Assembly (NCBI GenBank): GCA_036245805.1 | Contig: BTRK01000005.1 | Coordinates: forward strand, 32,717,469 to 32,781,468 | DNA: 64,000 nt | Direction: 5' to 3' | Source of the DNA: Pristionchus mayeri | Taxonomy: Eukaryota > Nematoda > Chromadorea > Rhabditida > Neodiplogasteridae | Shown here: positions 57,109 to 64,000 of the stretch, piece by piece | How the letters are laid out: each line of letters starts with the position of its first letter | Numbering within the stretch: the first letter of the stretch is position 1 | The notes under the pieces: model-generated | The model's input: only the letters and a program-made list of their open reading frames with translations | The model's database searches: none | Told to the model about the DNA's origin: nothing | Translations under genes and position numbers: made by a program

Positions 57109-59827
57109 CAGTACTGGCCAAAAGTTTGAACGCAAATTTCAAATCGTTGTAATTTTCATCAACGATTAGATATCGATTCACTCTTGGTACTGATCGGTAG
57201 GTAAAGCATACGAGAATTTATCACTATGGTGTATCATGATATTCATTAGAAGCTTTCAGGTCAGTGTATAATCTTCGATTGGAATGTAGTAAAATAATAT
57301 TGTAGGGTCTACCGAATTTTTCTGGCTTGACCCACTTCCTGTGGAGCAAGTACAACTACTGTTGCTTAGAATCCACCATCAAACTTGTTGAGCACATTTC
57401 GCAATCTCTACGAAAAAATATTTTAAATCATCCCTAAAATTTTGCAAAATGGCCATATCTTCGTTCCCCGATGAGCCACAGGCCTCAAATTTGGCAGGTT
57501 ATGTACAGTGGTTAGCACCAAACATTGTGCCAATTCTGGTGCAGATAGGACACTCCATTCGAAAAATCGAAAAAATTTTCGACCTAAATTTTCACCTATA
57601 GCCGAATTTCAAAATTCGTGTAACTAAAAATCTAATTTCTTGCCACGTTGTGGAGACACTAATATTGACTATGTGTGCGAAGTTGCGAAGTCTGAGCTTT
57701 CTATTGACCGATTTTACAGTTCATGAATTGAAGATTGTCAGAGGGCTAGGAATGATCGAATGAGCGGTGAGTCAGAAGAATTTTGCATCTCTAGGTAGGA
57801 TTTGCAACCTAATAGTTCAGGTTGAATCGGAATAGTGAATAACTCGATCAATAAACAATCCTGGCGAAATTTTGTGTAAATCTGAGAAGGTTCAATTTTG
57901 ACTCACATCGCATTACACTCGCACACGAACTCGGACACTCTTTAATTCATGAACTGTAAAATCGGTCAATGGAAAGCTCTGACTTCGCAACTTCGCACAC
58001 ATAGTCAATAGTAGTTTCTCCACAACTTTTCAAGAAATTAGATTTTTAGTTACACGAATTTTGAAATTCGGCTATAGGTGAAAATTTAGCAGAGGAATTC
58101 TGAGAGAATTGAGATATTCCTTGCAGTGTCCGTACAAGGAAAACTTAACCTATGCTGAAAAAGTGTCCCTAGAGGTACTTTTTCAGGTAGATCACGAACA
58201 TCGACCTTAGGAAGTCGTATCTCTGACCCCTCATTCCCTGTGGCGCGCCTCAACGGCGAGGTCGGTTTTTCTATATTTTGAACGGCTCATCCAAACCCCG
58301 TACATATATAGTAATTCTGAAAGATCTCAACGAGATAAGAATTTCTCCTGTTGGAAGGTAAGTGCTAGCTCTTCTGCGGAAAAGGTTATGGTCATTTGAA
58401 AGTTAAAAATTGATGCCATGGAAAACTGGTGCTCGATAACAATTCAGTTAAACTTTCAATCGATTCCTCGTGCAATTTTACCCCTCGGCACAAATTTAAA
58501 TGAAAATCGAAGGTCTGGTATTCGACGAAATTTTCGAAAGAATGTGGCCAGGTCGAGTTTTTTTGGCCGAAAATTTCGATTTTTTGCGCCTACAAATTTC
58601 CATTCACGTTTTGGTGAGGAGACATGTACAAATTCGTTTTCTACGGGTCAAAATACTGCAGAAAAAATTTAACTCGGCCTATTCTGAGATTTTCGATTTT
58701 TGGCTCAAAAACAGTGATTTTTCGATGATCGAAAATCCCAGAAAAAGCCAAAAATCGAAAATCTCAGAATAAGCCGAGTTAATTTTTTCTGGAGTATTTT
58801 GACCCGTAGAAAACGAATTTGTACATGTCTCCTCACCAAAACGTCAATGAAAATTTGTAGACGCAAAAAATCGAAATTTTCGGCCAAAAAAACTCGACTT
58901 GGCCATATTCTTTCGAAATTTCGTCGAATACCAGACCTTCGATTTTCATTTAAATTTGTGCCCAGGGGTACAATTGCACGAGGAATCGATTGAAAATTAA
59001 ACTGGATTGTTATCGAGCATCAGTTTTTCATGGTATCAATTTTTTTCAAATGAATATAACTTTTTTCACAGGAGAGCTAGCACTTAACTTCCACCAGGAA
59101 AAATGCTTATCCCGTTGAGATCTTTCAGAATTACTATATATGTACGGGGTTTAGATGAGCCGTTCAAAATATTAAAAAACCGACCTCGCCGTTGAGGCGC
59201 GCCACAGGGAATGAGGGGTCAGAGATACGGCTTCCTAAGGTCGATTTTCGTGATCTACCTGAAAAAGTACCCCTAGGGACACTTTTTCAGCATAGGTTAA
59301 GTTTTCCTTGTACGGACGTATCTCGGTTCTCTCAGATTTCCTCTGTTAGGTCGACAATTTTTCGATTTTTCGAATGGAGTGTCCGATCTGCACCAGATTT
59401 GGCACAATGTTTGGTGCTAACCACCCACTGTACATAACCTGCCAAATTTGAGGCCTGTGGCTCATCGGGGAACGAAGATATGGCCATTTTGCAAAATTTT
59501 AGGGGTAATTTAAAACATTTTTTCGTAGAGATTGCGAAATGTGCTCAACAAGTTTGATGGTGGATTCTAAGCAACAGTAGTTTTACTTGCTCCACAGGAA
59601 GTGGGTCAAGCCAGAAAAATTCGGTAGACCCTACAATATTATTTTACTACATTCCAATCGAAGATTATACACTGACCTGAAAGCTTCTAATGAATATCAT
59701 GATACACCATAGTGATAAATTCTCGTATGCTTTACCTACCGATCAGTACCAAGAGTGAATCGATATCTAATCGTTGAAGAAAATTACAACGATTTGAAAT
59801 TTGCGTCCAAACTTTTGTCCAGTACTG
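57109..59827. mobile_element. Tc1-like giant palindrome
   Basis: Begins CAGTACTGGCCAAAAGTTTG (57109) and ends with the near-complement (59827), flanked by TA on both sides (57107-57108, 59828-59829). The CAGT-CTGGCCAAAA end is the Tc1 family terminus. The two arms of about 1.35 kb are complementary almost throughout and meet near 58725-58740. No transposase frame. It ends 36 bases from the stop codon of the dehydrogenase gene. Confidence 0.85.
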
Positions 59828-59863
59828 TATTATTGCATGCATTCTTTATCCTGTTATTTCAGT

Positions 59864-61473
59864 CTACCAAGTATAAGCGTCAAATCTGAAGTTGTAAAAG
59901 AGGCCGTTGCTCACCTCGCCGAGTTTAAAGATGGTGCGGACGATATTCGTGCTTTCCTCGATCTGAATTGCGTAGTTGTTCCCATTCAAATGATGGTTAT
60001 ACTGTGGGAGAAGAGATTTGTAACTGAAACGATCACCGTGACTTCTCCCACATCCGAGCCCTCTGCCTTGATCCATCCAGGGCAGATGGCAGTAGCTCGA
60101 ATGCAATCTCCTTTCCACTCAGTTCCGATCATCTTCGTGTACATATTCTGCGCGGCCTACAATAGTTTCTGTCCAAAGAATAATGCAATTCAAAAGAGAA
60201 CAAAAATATCTTCCGTTTCGGAAGGATGAGAGGGAATAGGAAACATCGTACTTTCCTTTTTGTTGTACAACATGCATAACTGAGAACGAATATGGGCACC
60301 TTGGCGGGGTGGCACGGAGCCCCATGTTCGTGAGATCGACCCGAGCAAGGAAGAGATATTGACCACTTGAGAATGGCCAGACTTCTTTGCGCCAGCCTTT
60401 AGAAGCTCCTTGAATGCCTGCAACTATGAAATTTCACTGTGTTTTTTTCATATGGGGGGCTTGACTATCATGAACATATTGCTATGTAATGCCTTAGTAA
60501 TTACAAGGGATTAGGGCACTTGTTAAGGTGAAAATTACTCAGTAGAAATGCATTTCTTAAAAATCTATCGAAGAATTCAGTAAAAAAATTTAATTTGAAA
60601 ACGGATTATTCAAAAATGCGCTCACGTAGGTCACTGCCATGGTCGCTACACAGTTCACTTCGAAGTTCTTCATGGCTTCCTTTCTGTTTATGGGGGCGTT
60701 GATGTCGACGGGATGGAGGACGCCAGCATTGTTGATGAGGAAGTCGATTCCATAGGAGCCAACAGCCTTACTGATCTGTGAACATCAAGTGCTCTAAGGC
60801 GACGCTCGCCTTTAATCGTTGAGGAATGTCACTACGCAATATCCATATTTGCTGGTCTAAACTAACTTTCTTACTCACGCCCTCTCTGCAAAACAACAAT
60901 CAATATAAAAAAAATTATGTGTTTGCCCCAGAATAATTGTGTCCGGATTGTGCTTCATAAACTAACAGAACTTCAGAACAACGTTACCATTGATCAAATG
61001 ACGACATACTCACTACTTTTGAAAGAGTAGCACCAATTATGGGGACTTGGCACCTGTTGCACTGCACTGTTAATCGATTCATCGGAATCTGCGTCCATTT
61101 CGACCACTTCGAGACGAGAATCGATGATCAAAAGCAGCTCGTGAGAGGTGGACGGACTGCGAGTAGTCGCTAAAACCTTGCCGACCTGGAAATCGCTAAT
61201 CTCGCAGGTCTTATCTTTGCCATTTTGGTCGATTTATCTTTTTTATCTTTTGCAAGCATTTTAAAGAGAGGATTTCATTATACTGTTGATGAGCCCGATG
61301 AATATTCCGATTTTATCTGCTGCGTAATTGGTATTGAATCGAAAAGTGATAAATGAAGGGGGTGGTATTAAATTGAATGAAGTATTGCCCACTTGATCGT
61401 TCTTGAGCAACTCCTTCACTAGACCCAATCCGACGCCTTGATTTCCTCCGGTTACCACAACATTCTTGTCCAT
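59864..61473 (-). CDS. Short-chain dehydrogenase/reductase (SDR)
   Basis: Minus strand. The start at 61473 gives MDKNVVVTGGNQGVGLG, the TGxxxGxG dinucleotide-binding motif. Next exons: VGKVLATTRSPSTSHELLLI and MDADSDESINSAVQQ (about 61186-61055); GIDFLINNAGVLHPVDI with the NNAG motif (about 60777-60628); VVNISSLLGSIS with the catalytic serine region (about 60425-60310); EWKGDCIRATAICPGWIKAE (about 60135-60030); and a last exon YAIQIEESTNIVRTIFKLGE to FDAYTW (stop 59864). The usual YxxxK catalytic pair is expected between SSLLGSIS and AAQNMYTKMIGTEWKGD. I cannot find it in a consistent frame there. Either a splice is missed or the gene has lost activity. Predicted NAD(P)-dependent oxidoreductase, substrate unknown. 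Confidence 0.75.
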
Positions 61474-62011
61474 TTCTGTTGACTGATACTAGCAACAATA
61501 AGTAAGTGAGGAGAATTGTGATTGTGTAATACATGATAAAACTGGGACAGTGCGCGTGTGGCTCGAAAGAACTTACTTGAGACGGGAGAAAGGGAAAAAA
61601 AGATAGTGGGGGAACGTCATATTTTGCGAATTCGCCAGCGCCGGATTGTATTGGCCAGTTTAGAGTGATTGTTGACGCGTGTAGGAAGAGAGAGGGGAAA
61701 GAGAGAGCAGGTGGATGAGAAATAGAGATGTTGTTGACGGGAGAACGCGTGTTCTAGAAAAAATCTGTGCCATTTTTGTCCGTTTATTGTTCCAAAGAAT
61801 ACGATTCATTGTGTAATAGCTATGAACAAATAGATGGAGGACGATTTGCATACGCTGATAAAGTGAGGGGATTAAAAGTAGAGTCTGATTGAGAAAGGTC
61901 AAAAAGGCTGTGAGCATTGATGGGATTGGGGCTTTGACGGAGCAGCAGGTATGTCAGCAAAAAGGTAAATGATGAATGATTCAACCTGATAAATGATTCA
62001 TAAATCATTTA
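61474..62011. other. Upstream region of SDR gene, ends in a 36-bp palindrome
   Basis: No exon. A 36-bp palindrome (CAACCTGATAAATGATT and its complement, 61983-62018) overlaps the start of the mariner-like element and contains an inverted copy of that element's first bases. Confidence 0.5.
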
Positions 62012-63252
62012 TCAGGTTGTGAAAAAAGTAATTGTAGATTTTTAAATTTTCGATTCTGCAATACCCCGTCTTTGGTTGCCGCCTGAATATCATGTTGTTA
62101 CTTGTGCTCGTTGAGTGCTTGGGCACCCTTTCTATCGCGCGTAGGTTCGAGCCTTTCCAATTGGTATTGAGGCCATAGGATGAAGACAAAGCTACATCGA
62201 CAAAATGTTTTACTGAGTACGTTTCGGTCCAGCAATCCATGGAAAGCTAGGATAGGGCAAATATTACGTCACGTGCGTAAAGTATGGCATACGGGTATCA
62301 CAATACAACATGTGAACCTGGTCCGCTCCGAATGGCCTGTCAGAAAACATACTCATTTTTTACCTTGACCCTAACTGCACATCAACAGAAATAATTATTT
62401 TTACCGTGCATCCGTAACTATTGAGGTAACCATCTCAAATGTAGTGAAACGGAAAGCACTTTCCATGGTTAACTTAAAATTGTATTTAGGTGGGCATACA
62501 ATACTCCTAGCAAAACATGTATCATTCATCATCCCGACTATGAAATTTGAACATCGAAATTCGTATATTACAAGTCTTCCATTTTCCAGGGTTGATGAAA
62601 AGCCCTAAATTTTGTGGTTAACTGTTAAAGCTAGTCTTTATGTATCAGTATAAGACTGGGCAAAGTCAGGGGATAGCTCCCTTTTGAGGAAATTTATTCA
62701 TTCGCCGTATACCCAAAGTCGAAAATTTGACAATATTGGCCTGTATTCATCAATACTGAAAATCTAGGTTTTCCACAAGTAGAGAAGGGATGAGTTCAAA
62801 TGTTTCTCTGTGGTATGTAGCACCATAGTGTATCATGGAAGCGCACTTATTTAGAAACCAGTCTGATTGAACCTCGAAGCAGGAAACGTTATCGGTTGAT
62901 AAGTGTTTATTAGCTGAGGTATTAATTCAATGATGTGTAAATCGTGCTATGTTGAGGCAGGAGCGGCGTTAGACCTATTTTTTGAAATAACTGCACATGT
63001 GCTTCTCACTACACTATATGAAAATGTACAGCCCTTTCCCCCCACAAAATACGAGAGACGTGAAATATTTTTAGAAAAGAGTGAAAATATCACATTTGTC
63101 AAAACTTGGATTTCTCGGGTATCCTAAAAGCATGATGCGATTGGAATACATAAATATATTGATCAAGTATACCCCTAATATATGCTAATGAGCCAGCTCG
63201 AGATGCTCAAACATCATGGTCCAAATCTACAATTACTTTTTTCACAACCTAA
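62012..63252. mobile_element. Mariner-like element 2, degenerate
   Basis: Ends T-Y-AGGTTGTGAAAAAAGTAA (62012) and its complement (63252), about 30 bp, flanked by TA (62010-62011 and 63253-63254). Length 1241 bp. The TIR differs from that of the element at 2508 (GGTTGTG versus GGTTGGTC). No readable transposase. Confidence 0.75.
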
Positions 63253-63307
63253 TACTTTGTAGATTTACTTTGTAGAATTATGATTCATAAATCATTTACT
63301 TTGTAGA

Positions 63308-63625
63308 AGTCCGTCCCTTTCTATTCGAAGACGGGATACGGATCTCAGAAGTCGCTTGCGTCAGGCCTATATCGATAGTGTGATCAACTTCGATACCTAT
63401 GTCATCATATACGATCTGGTACTTGATGAGATCGAAGCCGAGTTGGAGAGTCTTAGGCAAGGAGAACGTACATGTGATGTTCTTGTCGCTCCTACAGATG
63501 CGAAAACTGTTCCGCGCGTATTTGAATTCATTACTCACCTTTGCAAAGAGAACGAAAGATTGTTAGTGGATTCATCCAAATTATTCGTACTTTCCGGTAA
63601 ATTTAACAAGTATTTGATGCAGTAA
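63308..63625 (+). CDS. RING-family copy C, second exon (partial)
   Basis: Follows a TTTGTAG acceptor. The translation SPSLSIRRRDTDLRSRL, then NFDTYVIIYDLVLDEIEAEL and ESLRQGER, aligns with exon 2 of copy A (PSYAEARQNILLADRLM..., ALERLRSGER). FITHLCKENERL corresponds to the linker end LIAQLRRENENG. No RING exon is seen in the remaining 375 bases; it may lie outside the window or be lost. Confidence 0.5.
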   Translation, partial: SPSLSIRRRDTDLRSRLRQAYIDSVINFDTYVIIYDLVLDEIEAELESLRQGERTCDVLVAPTDAKTVPRVFEFITHLCKENERLLVDSSKLFVLSGKFNKYLMQ

Positions 63626-64000
63626 TTTCGTTACATCTTTGCTGCTTCCAGGGACGAGACAGCATAGCATATTAAAACGTTCCGAAAGCACCAATTTGCT
63701 ACTTAGGCACGATGCGCACACACAAATGAGCAGGGCCAGACTTCCGCACATGAAACCCCTGAAAAATAACGTCCGTGTATCGAGTGCGCGAGCGTTTTTC
63801 TAAGTTTAGGAACCTCGCTAGATGCGGACTGAGTGTGGTGAAGGACGACAAATTTTTATAATCCAATAGTATAACCATATTGGTTTTCAACCTTCACATA
63901 TGAATATATTCTCACTGTTATTTTTTTGTGTTTTTTTCATAATTTTAGAGGACCAAATTTTATCTAGGCAATAGTGCATACAATGAATTTCATAGTATCA
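63626..64000. other. Window end, nothing identified
   Basis: No RING cysteines or other domain on either strand. A short minus-strand ORF (63699-63890) has no support. Confidence 0.4.

Noticed and set aside
58418..58993. ORFs near the centre of the Tc1-like palindrome
   Set aside because: The same sequence read from both arms; no transposase motifs.

Overview
This window is nuclear DNA from a nematode. Genes are cut into many exons by short AT-rich introns ending in TTTCAG. Many start codons sit 0-15 bases behind such an acceptor with no intron of their own, as expected for spliced-leader trans-splicing. The families are typical of nematodes: F-box proteins, MATH-BTB, serpentine chemoreceptors, an aspartic protease and a CYP2-like P450. 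A free-living rhabditid or diplogastrid is my best guess; the sequence does not settle the genus. All exon models were made by eye from splice motifs and paralogue comparison, so exon ends may be off by a few codons.

Layout. 0-1 kb: decayed P450 with a hAT-like MITE. 1.5-8.2 kb: F-box gene (with a mariner in an intron) and a MATH-BTB gene (with a foldback element in its last intron). 8.2-10.3 kb: intergenic, with a foldback element and a possible Pol III cassette. 10.3-12.6 kb: CDF metal transporter. 13.3-16.8 kb, minus strand: the N-terminal transmembrane half of an ABCA-type transporter running in frame into the C-terminal half of an F-box-family protein. 17.8-21.8 kb: membrane-anchored pepsin-like protein. 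22.3-23.6 kb: F-box-family relative lacking the F-box. 23.8-25.6 kb, minus: chemoreceptor. 26.2-31.8 kb, minus: three tandem copies of an unrecognised single-pass membrane protein. 32.2-33.6 kb: Helitron-like element carrying a 16-copy minisatellite. 34.0-39.1 kb, minus: second chemoreceptor with a giant intron. 39.6-41.7 kb: 2-kb foldback. 42.3-44.6 kb, minus: RERG-like small GTPase. 45.7-47.3 kb: F-box gene. 47.8-52.0 kb: three copies of a small unrecognised helical protein. 52.9-56.3 kb and 63.3 kb: RING-finger family in intact, broken and split copies. 57.1-59.8 kb: Tc1-like giant palindrome. 59.9-61.5 kb, minus: short-chain dehydrogenase. 62.0-63.3 kb: second mariner-like element.

Themes. 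There is no operon-like pathway. The region is a fast-evolving cluster of substrate-recognition proteins for ubiquitin ligases (four F-box-family loci, MATH-BTB, RING), chemoreceptors and short lineage-specific families, with terminal-inverted-repeat elements in introns and gene gaps. The most unusual items are the ABCA/F-box chimera, the three-copy membrane family (one copy frameshifted just before its membrane segment), the small helical family, and the RING-family copy whose two exons flank a dehydrogenase gene.
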